The notes below the pieces were generated by a model, which worked only from the letters and a program-made list of their open reading frames with translations, ran no database searches and was not told the origin of the DNA. Of a DNA stretch of 64,000 nucleotides, positions 23,540 through 33,981 are shown in pieces (the first letter of the stretch is position 1; every line of letters begins with the position of its first letter). A program made the position numbers and the translations under genes. Source of the stretch: Pseudoalteromonas arctica (GTDB taxonomy: Bacteria > Pseudomonadota > Gammaproteobacteria > Enterobacterales > Alteromonadaceae); contig NZ_JABBMT010000017.1 in NCBI RefSeq assembly GCF_012927645.1, positions 1 to 64,000 on the forward strand, given 5' to 3'.

Positions 23540-26500
23540 ATGCTCAATATTATTCAATCTAACCGCATGGAAGCCCTGCAAGCGCAGTTTCATCAGCTTT
23601 TAAAAGTAAACCCATTAAGCAGCCCGTTTGATAAAGAAGTGGTGTTGGTGCAATCTCCGGGTATGTCGCAGTGGCTAAAAATTGGTTTAAGTGAAAGTTT
23701 GGGGGTGGCAGCACAGGTAGATTTTCCACTGCCGTCGAGTTTCATTTGGCAGTTATACCAGCAGCTATTGCCGAATGTACCCAAAGAGTCGGCGTTTAAT
23801 AAAGCTAATCTTGCTTGGAAGTTGTTTGCTATTTTACCAAACTGCATTGATGAACCGTTATATTTACCCCTTAAAACCTACTTAGCAGGAGACACTGACG
23901 GTCAAAAAACCTTTGCTTTATGTGAAAAAATAGCCGATGTATATGACCAATATTTAATGTACCGTCCGCACTGGATAGCCACATGGGACAGCGGCACTGA
24001 TAAATTAGATGATGTAGATATTAGTATCGCGCCGTGGCAGCCTGATCTGTGGCGAAAAATAGTAGCGCATAGTCAAGTGCTTGGGCAAAGTCAGTTTCAT
24101 CGCGCCAATATGCAAGGGCAGTTATTAGCCGCGCTTGATAAAATGGACAGTAGCTTATTACCAAAGCGGATCAGTTTATTTGGTATTTCAGCCATTGCCA
24201 GTTCGCAACTTGATGTGTTTGATGCATTGAGTAAAAAAACCGAGGTTTTTTTATTCTTTTTTAATCCCAGCGAACATTATTGGGGGGATTTAATTGATGA
24301 AAAAACGGCAGCTAAAATAACCGCTAAATACGCCAAAATGCCATTGCTGGAAGCGCAGCAAAAAAAGCAAAGTGAGCCAGAGCAAGACTACTATTTTATT
24401 GGTAATCCGTTGTTATCATCGTGGGGTAAATTAGGCCGTGATTACTTTGAACAACTGGTACAGCGTGACGCAAGCTGGATTGATGGCTTTATTGATGTGT
24501 TTGACGACAGTTTACTTGGTCAAATTCAAAGTGAAATTTACCAGTTAGCGTTTAAAGGTGAATCCCTTACTGACAATAAAGAATGGTTTATAAACGATGA
24601 AGGTAAGCTTGCAATAAGCACTACCGATACCAGCATTGCCCTAAGTGATTGCCATACTCCACTTAGAGAAGTTGAGCGTTTGCACGATTACTTACTTAAT
24701 TTATTTAATCAAAACCCCGCACTCACCCCAAAAGATATTATAGTAATGATGCCGGATGTTGGCACTTATAGCCCTTATATCGAAGCGGTATTTGGTGGTG
24801 CGCAGGGTAACCGTTTTATTCCCTATGCGTTAGCCGATCTAGCCATTGAACAAGAAAAACCGGTACTGAGCTCGTTTGCAAGTTTAGCGAACCTGCCGTT
24901 TTCGCGCTTTGGGGTGTCAGATATCCTTGATTTACTGCAAGTGACGCAAATAGCCGAAAAGTTTAGTGTTGAAGCGCACGAATATGAGCAAATTCAATAT
25001 TGGCTTGAGCGTGTTGGCGTCAAGTGGGGAATAAACGCAGAGCATAAACACAGCTTTGATTTACCCGCGATAGCATTAAATACTTGGCAACATGGCTTAA
25101 ACCGCTTATTGTTAGGTATTGCCCAACGTGATGAACAATGCCCGTTTAATGGCATATATAGCGCTGATGAAGTGGAAGGGATAGCACTTGATACACTCAA
25201 TAAATTAGTGCATTTTATTGATGTATTGCAACACTTTAAACACAGGCTCACCCCAGACGACACGCTAATTAATAAAACCCTTATCCTGAGTGAACTATTA
25301 ACGGCTATTTACGAGAGCGAAAGCGACGATAGCTGGGATTTACTGGTACTGCAAAAGATACTCGAAGAGCTGCAAAAGCACCATGATAATGGCGATTACA
25401 CGCAAGTAGTGTCGCAGCGTATTGTGAGTTATTTAATTAAACAAGGCATTCAAGAAAAAGGCGTAGGGCAACGCTTTTTAGTTGGCCAAGTAAACTTTTG
25501 TACGCTAATGCCAATGCGTGCTGTGCCATTTAAAGTGGTGTGTATGTTAGGGCTTAACGATGCCGATTATCCACGCACTGTGCAGCCGATTGGTTTTGAT
25601 TTAGTACCTTATTCGAAAAAGCAAAAAGGTGACCGATCGCGCAAATTAGATGACCGTTACTTATTTTTAGAAGCGCTGCTCAGCGCCCGTGATAACTTAT
25701 ACATGAGTTATATTGGCCGTTCATGTTTTGACAATCAACCGCGTATGCCATCAACCTTAGTGAGTGAATTACTCGAATACATTGGCCGCAGTTTCAAATT
25801 TGCTGAGCCAAGTGAGCAAACCTTGCCTGAGTGTTTGATCAATAAACAGCATTTACAGCCTTTTAATAGCTTAAATTATCAGGCAGATACCACTAACACG
25901 CTGCAATCCAATCACAGTTATAATCCAATTTGGTTACCCGCTCAGGCGATAATCCCAGAGCCACTGACGGCGCTTGAGGTCAGCGCACCTGAACATCTTG
26001 AGCTGGATATGTTTATCCGCAGCGTATGCAATGCACAAGAGAGTTTTTATCAGCAAAGTTTAGGGTTGCGTTTAGCACAATTTGACGATGTAGCTAAAGA
26101 TGAAGAGCCATTTAGTTTAGACGCACTGCAGCGTTATTTTTATCTCGACGAAATACTCGAAGCGGCTATTTTTGAGCAGCCCCTTAGTCGTGAGCAAATA
26201 CTGCAACGCGGCGAGTTACCGCAGGCGCATGTTGGAGATTTGATCTTTGAGAAAATGCAGCACCGGGTTGATGCACTGGCAGGGCAAGTTAAAGAACACA
26301 TCAAGGGCGGCAAAAATGAACCGATTGAAGTTGCGCTAACACTTCACAGTGATAACAACAGTACTGAGCTTGAAGGCTGGTTAAATCATCTTTATCAGCA
26401 CAAACAAGTGTTTTATCGCAGTGCCAGTATCAAGGCAAAAGATCTCATCAAGGGCTTTATATATCACCTTGTTGCGCAGTGCGTGGATCAACATGTAGAA

Positions 26501-26848
26501 ACGGTATTTCTTGGGCTTGATAAACAAATCACTTTTGCAGCTTTGGATAAAGCAGATGCCCAAGCACTGTTGCAAGATTGGTTTACTTTATATAACGCGC
26601 TACTTAAAGAACCCGTGGCGTTTTTTCCTGTGAGTGGCTATGAGTACGTAAAAAGTGGTGGCGATATTGGCAAAGCAATGAGCAAATTTAGCCCACAATA
26701 TATTGGCCGAGGCGAGGGCGAGAACCCCTATATTCGCTTAACAACGCAATCGTTGAATGAGTGCCAAGAGGAATTCATACGCTGGAGCGATATGCTACTT
26801 ACGCCGTTATTTGCACATGCAAAGGAGAGTGACCATGCAAGCGCTTGA
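23540..26848 (+). CDS. recC: Exodeoxyribonuclease V gamma subunit RecC
   Basis: The 1102-aa protein starts MLNIIQSNRMEALQAQ, like E. coli RecC (MLRVYHSNRLD). It has the inactive helicase-like fold with IVMMPDVGTYSPYIEAVFG and RAVPFKVVCMLGLNDADYPR, and a C-terminal nuclease-like scaffold. RecC recognises Chi and splits the strands in RecBCD. ATG at 23540 is chosen; the frame is open upstream but without family resemblance. recB begins inside the 3' end (14-nt overlap), and the ptrA gene found here in E. coli is absent. Confidence 0.94.
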   Translation: MLNIIQSNRMEALQAQFHQLLKVNPLSSPFDKEVVLVQSPGMSQWLKIGLSESLGVAAQVDFPLPSSFIWQLYQQLLPNVPKESAFNKANLAWKLFAILPNCIDEPLYLPLKTYLAGDTDGQKTFALCEKIADVYDQYLMYRPHWIATWDSGTDKLDDVDISIAPWQPDLWRKIVAHSQVLGQSQFHRANMQGQLLAALDKMDSSLLPKRISLFGISAIASSQLDVFDALSKKTEVFLFFFNPSEHYWGDLIDEKTAAKITAKYAKMPLLEAQQKKQSEPEQDYYFIGNPLLSSWGKLGRDYFEQLVQRDASWIDGFIDVFDDSLLGQIQSEIYQLAFKGESLTDNKEWFINDEGKLAISTTDTSIALSDCHTPLREVERLHDYLLNLFNQNPALTPKDIIVMMPDVGTYSPYIEAVFGGAQGNRFIPYALADLAIEQEKPVLSSFASLANLPFSRFGVSDILDLLQVTQIAEKFSVEAHEYEQIQYWLERVGVKWGINAEHKHSFDLPAIALNTWQHGLNRLLLGIAQRDEQCPFNGIYSADEVEGIALDTLNKLVHFIDVLQHFKHRLTPDDTLINKTLILSELLTAIYESESDDSWDLLVLQKILEELQKHHDNGDYTQVVSQRIVSYLIKQGIQEKGVGQRFLVGQVNFCTLMPMRAVPFKVVCMLGLNDADYPRTVQPIGFDLVPYSKKQKGDRSRKLDDRYLFLEALLSARDNLYMSYIGRSCFDNQPRMPSTLVSELLEYIGRSFKFAEPSEQTLPECLINKQHLQPFNSLNYQADTTNTLQSNHSYNPIWLPAQAIIPEPLTALEVSAPEHLELDMFIRSVCNAQESFYQQSLGLRLAQFDDVAKDEEPFSLDALQRYFYLDEILEAAIFEQPLSREQILQRGELPQAHVGDLIFEKMQHRVDALAGQVKEHIKGGKNEPIEVALTLHSDNNSTELEGWLNHLYQHKQVFYRSASIKAKDLIKGFIYHLVAQCVDQHVETVFLGLDKQITFAALDKADAQALLQDWFTLYNALLKEPVAFFPVSGYEYVKSGGDIGKAMSKFSPQYIGRGEGENPYIRLTTQSLNECQEEFIRWSDMLLTPLFAHAKESDHASA

Positions 26849-29800
26849 TCCACTTACGATGCCGCTTATTGGGCAAAGTCTCATTGAAGCCAGTGCAGGC
26901 ACCGGTAAAACGTATACTATCACAGGTTTATATTTACGTTATTTACTCGGCATGCAAATCGCACAGCAACACTCATCGCCCGTAAATACTCCGCTGAGTG
27001 TTGAACAAATATTGGTAGTTACGTTTACCGATGCCGCCACCCAAGAAATTAAAGACCGTGTGCGCACTCGCATTATAGCCGCACGTGATGCACTGCTTGG
27101 CCAAGCAACAGAGGATGAGCTGATCAATGCTGTGATCGCCACAATCGATGATAAACACCGTGCATTTGATTTACTCGATGCCGCCGCTAAATCGATGGAT
27201 GAAGCTGCAATATTCACCATTCATGGTTTTTGCCAACGAATGTTAAAACAGCATGCGTTTGAGTCTGGTGTGGCGTTTAATTTGGAGTTTATTTTAGATC
27301 AACGGGAGATCTTGCTTGAAACCATTAAAGATTTTTGGCGAGTGTTTGTATATCCACTCAATAAAGAAAAAACCGATGCAATTTTAGAGGTATTTGCTGC
27401 CCCTGAAGCGTTATTTAGTAAAGTGGCGAACATACTTAATAAAGGCAATGCACTGGTTACTCCGCAAATAAAACTAGATGATGTGTGGCAAGCACGCGAA
27501 CTATATCTTGGTAAAGTCGCGAGCTTTAAAAAAGCCTGCCTTGATAGCGAATTTATTGCAGCTGTAAAAAGCTCTGGATTAAGTGGTGCCAAAACACCTG
27601 CACGTAAAGGCAGCCTTACAGCGCTTGAGGCATTTTGTATAGGTGATGAGCTGTTTTTTGAATTTGGTACAAACAAATATTCGTATGAAGTATGGAGTAC
27701 TGAAAACCTCAGTGACGAAGCTAATTATAAAAAAAATCAGCCTTTGTTTAGTCATGTAATGCTTAGCCAGTTTGATGAAATGGCTAAGCTTATGAACACC
27801 GTTAATCAAGGCTTAGCAATCGCTATTGTGCAACATGCGGCAAGTTGGGTTAAACAAGCTATTGTAAAACGCAAGCAAGAGCAAAGCGTTATAACTCCTG
27901 ATGACTTATTAACTAATTTGCACAGTGCACTCAATACAGAGCAAGGTGTAGCACTGGCAGAAAAAATAGCGCAGTTGTTCCCAGTAGCGATGATTGATGA
28001 GTTTCAAGATACTGATCCCATTCAGTACGGTATTTTTAGTAAAATTTATAGCCAAGAAAACACCACGCTTGCCATGATAGGCGACCCTAAACAAGCTATT
28101 TACGGTTTTAGGGGCGCGGATATTTTTACGTACATTGGTGCTAAACACGAAGTGGCAAAGGAGCAGCAATTTACCCTTGGTACTAACTTTCGTTCCAGTA
28201 GTGATGTGGTTGCAAGCGTCAATGCACTGTTTAGTAAACACGATAACAGCTTTATTTATAACGATGCGATCCCGTTTAATCGTGTTGCGGCACAAGGTAA
28301 AAAAGCCGATAAATCGTTTTTAATTGATGGCCAACCTGCCACCGCCTTTGAGTTTTGTGTGTTTGCAGATAGCGCCGCAGATGAAAAAAATAAACCAACT
28401 AATAAAGGCATTGGCCAGCAACATTTAGCTAGCTATTTTGCCAATAAAATAGTGACCTTACTTGAGCAAGCACAGCAAGGGCGTGCGTGTATTGCGAATA
28501 AGCCAGTCACGGCGGCAGATATTTGTATTTTGGTGCGTGATCGGGTTGAAGCGCAAATTATGAAAAAAGCCCTCAGTGATGCCAAAATTGCGAGCGTGTA
28601 CTTATCCCGTGAGAGTGTATTTAGCCAAGAGCTGAGCCATCATTTACTTAATTTTTTATCGGCTTTACATGGCCAATACAACGAATCACTGTTGCGCGGC
28701 GTGCTAGCTGGGCCATTATTTTGCTTAACTTATAATGACATTTATGCCTTGGCTGATAATGAAGCACAGTGGCAAGAGCATCTTAACTTTTTTGCTTACT
28801 TGAGCTCTATTTGGTACAAGCAAGGTGCTATGGCAATGCTTGAGCACTTACTCAGTCACAATCAATTAAGCGCGAAATGGCAAGGGTTGGGTTACAACAT
28901 TGAGCGTTGGCTGACCGATTTTCGTCATTTAGGCGAGATCCTACAGCAAAAACAAATCGAGCTAGAGGGTACTTTACGGTTATTACGTTGGTTTGCGCAG
29001 CAAGTAAGTCAACAAGATGGCGAAACCGTGCAAGTACGCCTTGAGAGTGATGCCAATTTGGTAAAAATAGTCACTATGCATGCTTCCAAAGGGCTTGAAT
29101 ACCCGCTGGTATTTATGCCATTTGCCAGCGGGTATCGTGAAACGAATGATGCGTTGTATCATCAAGATGGCCAGCTGATTTACGATCTCGGTAAAAACGA
29201 TGATGCGTTACAAAAAGCGGAGCAAGAACGCCTAGCTGAAGATTTACGGTTATTGTATGTTGCACTCACTCGCGCCGTTCATTACTGCGCAATTGGTATG
29301 TATAACCTAGGCCAAGGGCAAAGTAGTCGGTTGGCAATTCAAAGTAGTTCCTTAGGGCATGTATTATTTGCAGGACTTGATATCACCAGTAGTTTAGTGT
29401 GGCGCACGCATTTACAAGAGTTTTGTGCAGACAAACCAGCCATGGGCTATCACCAGTTTACTAGCGAAGAGTTATTTCAGCAGGGTACATTAACACTGCA
29501 ATCAAGCCAAACACACAGCCACAGTGTGAGTGTTAATAAGGTTAAAGTTAAAATTGAACGTGATTGGCGCACCACCAGTTTTAGTGCGCTGAGTTTTAAA
29601 AGTCATAGCGAGCATTTAGAACCTGGGCGCAGCGACGAAGATCATCAAAAAGATGAGTTTGCCATACAACAAGACGATATTCGCTCACCTTATAGTTTTC
29701 CCAAGGGGGCAAAACCGGGTAGTTGTTTACACGAGATTTTTGAGCAACTGGATTTCACCAGCCCAGAGCAGCACCCCACAAGCCATGAGCAAAACCTAAG

Positions 29801-30455
29801 CGTGGTAGTTGAACGCAGCTTGAACAAATACCATATTAGTGAACAATGGCAAGAGACAACTGAGCAATGGGTGCTTGCCGCGTTAAACTGCCCATTGAAT
29901 GAAAACGGTTTAAGTTTAAGTAAATTAACGCCACGGGATTGTTTGGTCGAAATGGAGTTTAATTTACCAATTACCAGCTTAACGGCAAAAGGTTTGAATG
30001 AAACATTGATCAAGCACTTTGGTTTTAATCAAAGTAGGCTCGATTTTTATGATGTAAAAGGCTTATTAAAAGGGTTTGTCGATTTAATATTTTGTCATAA
30101 CCAGCAGTATTTTATTTTGGATTATAAGTCTAACTTTTTAGGCAACCAGCCAACTGATTATGAGCAAGAGCATCTAGAGCAAGCTATGAGCAGCCACCAG
30201 TACCATTTACAGTATCTAATTTACACCGTGGCTTTGCATCGGTTATTAAAACAACGGATCAACAATTACCGCATTGAGCAGCATTTAGGTGGCGTATATT
30301 ACACCTTTTTACGTGGTATGGCAGATGGAAAAGGTGTGTACTTTAAAAAGTTGACCGCAGAGCAAGTTATTATTTTAGATGGGCTTTTTAGTCAAGGTGG
30401 GGTTGCTCAAAGCATAGATAAGGCAACTGAAAACAGCCAAGGGGCAATGCTATGA
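26835..30455 (+). CDS. recB: Exodeoxyribonuclease V beta subunit RecB
   Basis: The 1206-aa SF1 helicase-nuclease has Walker A ASAGTGKTYT (19-28), motif Ia VEQILVVTFTDAAT, motif II MIDEFQDTDPIQYGIF, motif III GDPKQAIYGFRGAD, motif V MHASKGLEYPLVF and motif VI LLYVALTRAVHYC. The C-terminal nuclease domain has GFVDLIF, FILDYKSN (catalytic Asp-Tyr-Lys) and QYLIY. ATG at 26835 has AAAGGAGAG upstream and gives MQALDPLTMP. It overlaps recC by 14 nt and recD by 4 nt (ATGA), so all three are translationally coupled. Confidence 0.95.
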   Translation: MQALDPLTMPLIGQSLIEASAGTGKTYTITGLYLRYLLGMQIAQQHSSPVNTPLSVEQILVVTFTDAATQEIKDRVRTRIIAARDALLGQATEDELINAVIATIDDKHRAFDLLDAAAKSMDEAAIFTIHGFCQRMLKQHAFESGVAFNLEFILDQREILLETIKDFWRVFVYPLNKEKTDAILEVFAAPEALFSKVANILNKGNALVTPQIKLDDVWQARELYLGKVASFKKACLDSEFIAAVKSSGLSGAKTPARKGSLTALEAFCIGDELFFEFGTNKYSYEVWSTENLSDEANYKKNQPLFSHVMLSQFDEMAKLMNTVNQGLAIAIVQHAASWVKQAIVKRKQEQSVITPDDLLTNLHSALNTEQGVALAEKIAQLFPVAMIDEFQDTDPIQYGIFSKIYSQENTTLAMIGDPKQAIYGFRGADIFTYIGAKHEVAKEQQFTLGTNFRSSSDVVASVNALFSKHDNSFIYNDAIPFNRVAAQGKKADKSFLIDGQPATAFEFCVFADSAADEKNKPTNKGIGQQHLASYFANKIVTLLEQAQQGRACIANKPVTAADICILVRDRVEAQIMKKALSDAKIASVYLSRESVFSQELSHHLLNFLSALHGQYNESLLRGVLAGPLFCLTYNDIYALADNEAQWQEHLNFFAYLSSIWYKQGAMAMLEHLLSHNQLSAKWQGLGYNIERWLTDFRHLGEILQQKQIELEGTLRLLRWFAQQVSQQDGETVQVRLESDANLVKIVTMHASKGLEYPLVFMPFASGYRETNDALYHQDGQLIYDLGKNDDALQKAEQERLAEDLRLLYVALTRAVHYCAIGMYNLGQGQSSRLAIQSSSLGHVLFAGLDITSSLVWRTHLQEFCADKPAMGYHQFTSEELFQQGTLTLQSSQTHSHSVSVNKVKVKIERDWRTTSFSALSFKSHSEHLEPGRSDEDHQKDEFAIQQDDIRSPYSFPKGAKPGSCLHEIFEQLDFTSPEQHPTSHEQNLSVVVERSLNKYHISEQWQETTEQWVLAALNCPLNENGLSLSKLTPRDCLVEMEFNLPITSLTAKGLNETLIKHFGFNQSRLDFYDVKGLLKGFVDLIFCHNQQYFILDYKSNFLGNQPTDYEQEHLEQAMSSHQYHLQYLIYTVALHRLLKQRINNYRIEQHLGGVYYTFLRGMADGKGVYFKKLTAEQVIILDGLFSQGGVAQSIDKATENSQGAML

Positions 30456-32428
30456 GCGTGTTAGATACCAATACAGCCATTGCAACAGCAGCGACGAACG
30501 ACGTACAAATAGTGCCACTATTTGATTACCTACTTAGCGAAAACCGGCTACGAATGGTTGATATAAAACTGGCCGAATTACTGTGTAGCAGTGAGCAAAC
30601 TCAACAACCAAACGACGTTTATTCACTGCTTTTATTACTCTGTTTATCGCAGCAAAGTCAGCACAGCTGTTTAGATTTAGCGCAGGTAGATTGGCGTAAT
30701 CCGTTTAATTTACGCCAAAGTGATTTTACCAAACTAGCGGGTATCATTCCTGACACACTCAGCCCGTTTAGCGACACATTTACCACCGCAGAGGCAATTA
30801 ATTGCTTGCAAAACCATCCTAGTGTCGGGGAGGCTAAACCGTTACAGTTACTTGAACAACGGCTTTATTTTGCACGTCTAAGCGGTTATGAGCAAACACT
30901 GGCATCACGCTTGTTGTTAATGAGTGAGCGTAAGCTCGATATTGATAGCGATAAGTTAACTCAGTTACTTTGTGACTATTTCCCCGAACAAGATGCACCA
31001 GAGCAAGGGCTCGATTGGCAAAAGGTCGCCTGTGCGATGGCCGCAACCAAAGGCTTTAGCGTTATTACCGGTGGCCCAGGAACAGGTAAAACCACGACCG
31101 TGACTAAGCTACTGGCAATTTTACAATCGCTTTATCAAAATGCCCCGCTGAGTATTAAGTTGGTGGCACCGACAGGCAAAGCCGCTGCGCGATTAAGTGA
31201 ATCAATCCTTGGGGCAAAACAACAGTTAAAAGATAAAATAAGCGCTGCTATTACGCCGCTGATCCCACAAGACGCGCAAACAATTCACCGGTTACTGGGG
31301 GTAAAACCGTTTACTAATAAGTTTAGGCATAATCGCAGTAATCCATTGCATTTAGATGTATTGATCATTGATGAAGCGTCGATGGTTGATTTATCGCTGA
31401 TGGCTAAACTAATTGAGGCCTTACCAGAGCATGCGCGACTTATATTACTCGGTGACAAAGACCAACTTGCCTCGGTTGATACCGGCAGTGTAATGAGCGA
31501 TTTATGTCAAGGTTTAGTACTTGGCCAAACACCAAGTTATTCAGAGTCGCGCTGTGCAGAGCTAAACAACTTGTGCTTTAATAACCAGCGCAAATTAGTC
31601 GCCGGTAATAGTCAATTCAAACTGGCCGACTGTATTGCGTTTTTACAGCACAGCTACCGTTTCACAGCCGACAGCGGCATAGGGCAATTAGCATTAGCGG
31701 TTAATACCAATAACAGCGGCAAGCTCAATTATGTAGAGCAAGAGCTGAGCAGCGGCCAATTTAAAGACGTTATTTTAGACTATGACATTGTAAGTAAACC
31801 GATTGATAAACTAGTACAAAGCGCTGCTAGTAAATACACTCAGTACCTTAATTTAATTAAACAACACGCGAGCGTACAAGCCATACATAAAGCTTTTGCC
31901 AGCTACCAGTTGTTAGCCGCAGTACGCGAAGGTGATTACGGCGTTCATAGTTTAAATAAACGCATTGAAACGCAATTAAGCCAGCAAGGATTGATTAATG
32001 TAAACCCAAATCAGCGGCATTATTTGGGCATGCCGATTATGATTGCGCAAAACGATTATCAGCTAAAACTATTTAATGGAGATATTGGTATTTTAATGCT
32101 TGATGAAAACGGTCAATTAAAAGCGGTATTTATAGATGAGCAGGGCAATCAACGGGCATTTTCACCAGCCAGACTACCAGCCCATGACAAAGTGTATGTA
32201 ATGACTATTCATAAATCACAAGGCTCCGAGTTTGCCTATACGGCTATGGTACTGCCACCACAAAACCAAGCAACTGCCGGCATCAACCGCCAGTTAGTCT
32301 ACACTGGCATTACCCGCGCTAAAAACACCTTCGAGCTGGTGGCTGATAAAAAAGTGTTGTTAATGGCAATGAATAAATCAGTCAGCAGGGCGTCTGGGTT
32401 GTATGGCAGGTTGTTGGCGCAGCTTTGA
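30452..32428 (+). CDS. recD: Exodeoxyribonuclease V alpha subunit RecD
   Basis: The 658-aa 5'-3' SF1B helicase has Walker A GGPGTGKTTT (about residue 207), APTGKAAARLSESI, Walker B LIIDEASMVDLSLM, GDKDQLASVDTGSV, and the C-terminal motifs VMTIHKSQGSEF and LVYTGITRAKNTFELV. It is the third gene of recCBD and starts within the recB stop. Confidence 0.95.
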   Translation: MSVLDTNTAIATAATNDVQIVPLFDYLLSENRLRMVDIKLAELLCSSEQTQQPNDVYSLLLLLCLSQQSQHSCLDLAQVDWRNPFNLRQSDFTKLAGIIPDTLSPFSDTFTTAEAINCLQNHPSVGEAKPLQLLEQRLYFARLSGYEQTLASRLLLMSERKLDIDSDKLTQLLCDYFPEQDAPEQGLDWQKVACAMAATKGFSVITGGPGTGKTTTVTKLLAILQSLYQNAPLSIKLVAPTGKAAARLSESILGAKQQLKDKISAAITPLIPQDAQTIHRLLGVKPFTNKFRHNRSNPLHLDVLIIDEASMVDLSLMAKLIEALPEHARLILLGDKDQLASVDTGSVMSDLCQGLVLGQTPSYSESRCAELNNLCFNNQRKLVAGNSQFKLADCIAFLQHSYRFTADSGIGQLALAVNTNNSGKLNYVEQELSSGQFKDVILDYDIVSKPIDKLVQSAASKYTQYLNLIKQHASVQAIHKAFASYQLLAAVREGDYGVHSLNKRIETQLSQQGLINVNPNQRHYLGMPIMIAQNDYQLKLFNGDIGILMLDENGQLKAVFIDEQGNQRAFSPARLPAHDKVYVMTIHKSQGSEFAYTAMVLPPQNQATAGINRQLVYTGITRAKNTFELVADKKVLLMAMNKSVSRASGLYGRLLAQL

Positions 32429-32465
32429 AAGGCAAAGCTTTAAGCGGTAAGTTGTAAGTTTAAGT

Positions 32466-32490
32466 TCGGCGTTAAATTCCGACCTACAGA
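32466..32490. repeat. REP-like fragment (GTCGGAATTTAACGCCGAAC on the minus strand)
   Basis: TTCGGCGTTAAATTCCGACC is an imperfect palindrome just after recD, of the TAGGTCGGAATTTA type seen as dispersed intergenic repeats in marine gammaproteobacteria. A single copy is seen here. Confidence 0.4.
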
Positions 32491-32655
32491 TATTGAATAA
32501 GTTGTTAGCTTTCTTTGTTGTCACAGATGCTTTGATAAAAATGCAACTCCATTTTAAAGTTTATATATCGCAGTCTCGTTGATAAAGCTAATGTTAAGGT
32601 CTTTCATAGATAAAGAGTAACTCTTAGTACTCGTTATAAAGGGAGTAGGAAGCTG

Positions 32656-33519
32656 GTGGATATTAAGGTTGTTTTGGTCAGCGCGTTTACAGTAAATGGC
32701 ACAGGTGGCAATCCTGCTGGCGTTGTTTTTAATGCTGACAGGCTCACAGATGCTCAAAAATTAAAAATTGCTCAAGTTGTCGGGTATTCAGAAACGGCTT
32801 TTGTTGCTAGTGATGATGAAGCTGATTTTGAGGTGTCTTTTTTTACTACAACAGCAGAAGTTGATTTTTGTGGCCATGCTACGTTAGCTACTTTTTCTAC
32901 GATGTTCCAAGAAGGCATGCTTACTGCGGGAACGTATGTTCAGCGCACCAAAGCTGGCATGTTATCAGTGAGTATTGAACCAAATGGTAAGGTGATTATG
33001 GAGCAACAATTACCTGAAAAAATAGCTAGTTTTTCATCTCAAGAAATTGCCCATGTGATAGGTATTGAAAATAATATACTTGAAAGCACACACTTACCGA
33101 TTGAAGCTATTTCCACAGCACTGGCCGATGTCATTGTTGCTGTTCCTCATGGCTATTTAGATGCAATAGAGCCAAACGATGAACGTATCGCTGATTTTTG
33201 TAAAAAGCACAACCTTGTTGGCTTTCATGTTTTTGAGCTTTGTGAAGTGCCAAGTAAACATACAGCCAGCTGCCGAAATTTTGCTCCCTTGTTTGGTATT
33301 CCTGAAGAGTCAGCAACAGGGAGCTCTTGTGGTGCTTTAGCATGTTACCTTACCGAGCATCTTGCTGAGTTAGGTAGTGAATATGTTTTTGAACAAGGTC
33401 GGGCTATGAATTGCCATTCAATAATCACAGCATCTGTTGAGTCTAACAATTCAATAATAAGCAGAGTAAAGGTGGGTGGTTTCGCAAATAGTATTGGTTC
33501 AGTGTTAATTACCTTATAA
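32656..33519 (+). CDS. PhzF-family isomerase-like protein
   Basis: The 287-aa protein has the diaminopimelate-epimerase-like fold of the PhzF family: VSAFTVNGTGGNPAGVVF at the N-terminus, catalytic-type Glu46 in VVGYSETAFV, EVDFCGHATLATF, and ESATGSSCGALACYL with RVKVGGFA at the end. Family members isomerise small metabolites; the substrate cannot be read from sequence. The start is GTG at 32656 with GGGAGTAGGA upstream; no ATG fits. It is monocistronic, with a ClbS/DfsB remnant downstream. Confidence 0.85.
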   Translation: MDIKVVLVSAFTVNGTGGNPAGVVFNADRLTDAQKLKIAQVVGYSETAFVASDDEADFEVSFFTTTAEVDFCGHATLATFSTMFQEGMLTAGTYVQRTKAGMLSVSIEPNGKVIMEQQLPEKIASFSSQEIAHVIGIENNILESTHLPIEAISTALADVIVAVPHGYLDAIEPNDERIADFCKKHNLVGFHVFELCEVPSKHTASCRNFAPLFGIPEESATGSSCGALACYLTEHLAELGSEYVFEQGRAMNCHSIITASVESNNSIISRVKVGGFANSIGSVLITL

Positions 33520-33981
33520 TAGATACTACTTAATGAATTAGACTCTACGATAAACGAACTCATCGCCCTCGTTTCGAGTTTGAGCAACGAGCAATTGTAT
33601 GAAACAACGTGGTATGAAAAATGGACACAGGGACGTATGATCCAGTTCAATACATCTTCACCAATGATATTTAACAAGTGAAAATAGTCTGCGGTCACGT
33701 TGGTAGTCATTCCATTAAAAAACAATTGTTAATTAGGGTAACTGGTTTGAGTTTATTGCGCTTGAATATAATGATTGTGATTAAATGTTATGGTGATTTT
33801 TTAACGCGTTTAATGGTCATTAGTCCATAAGTTATTGCTATTAATCTTACTTGGCGTTATAAAACTATGGTTATTTCAGAATTGTCTGAAACAAAAGGAT
33901 GTTGATGTGTGTAATGTGCTCAATAAACAGGACGATACTAATCTAAAACGCATTTTTGCGCCTGAGTAATTGGAGAAGCCA
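33520..33981. other. 460-bp interval with a gene remnant
   Basis: Between phzF-like and the M61 peptidase. It holds the ClbS/DfsB fragment (33541-33681); the rest is AT-rich and I see no further gene. Confidence 0.6.
33541..33681 (+). pseudogene. ClbS/DfsB-family C-terminal fragment
   Basis: The 46-codon frame has no start and ends in TGA at 33679-33681. It reads INELIALVSSLSNEQLYET, WYEKWTQGRMIQFNTSSP, matching the C-terminal half of ClbS/DfsB four-helix proteins (KKWTLGRMIQFNTSSPY). The sequence upstream has in-frame stops, so it is a decayed remnant. Confidence 0.65.

Noticed and set aside
27299..27676. 125-codon frame antisense to recB
   Set aside because: It lies fully inside recB in the opposite strand, with no motif and no ribosome site. 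The same applies to similar antisense frames in recC, purB, tolA and ybiT.
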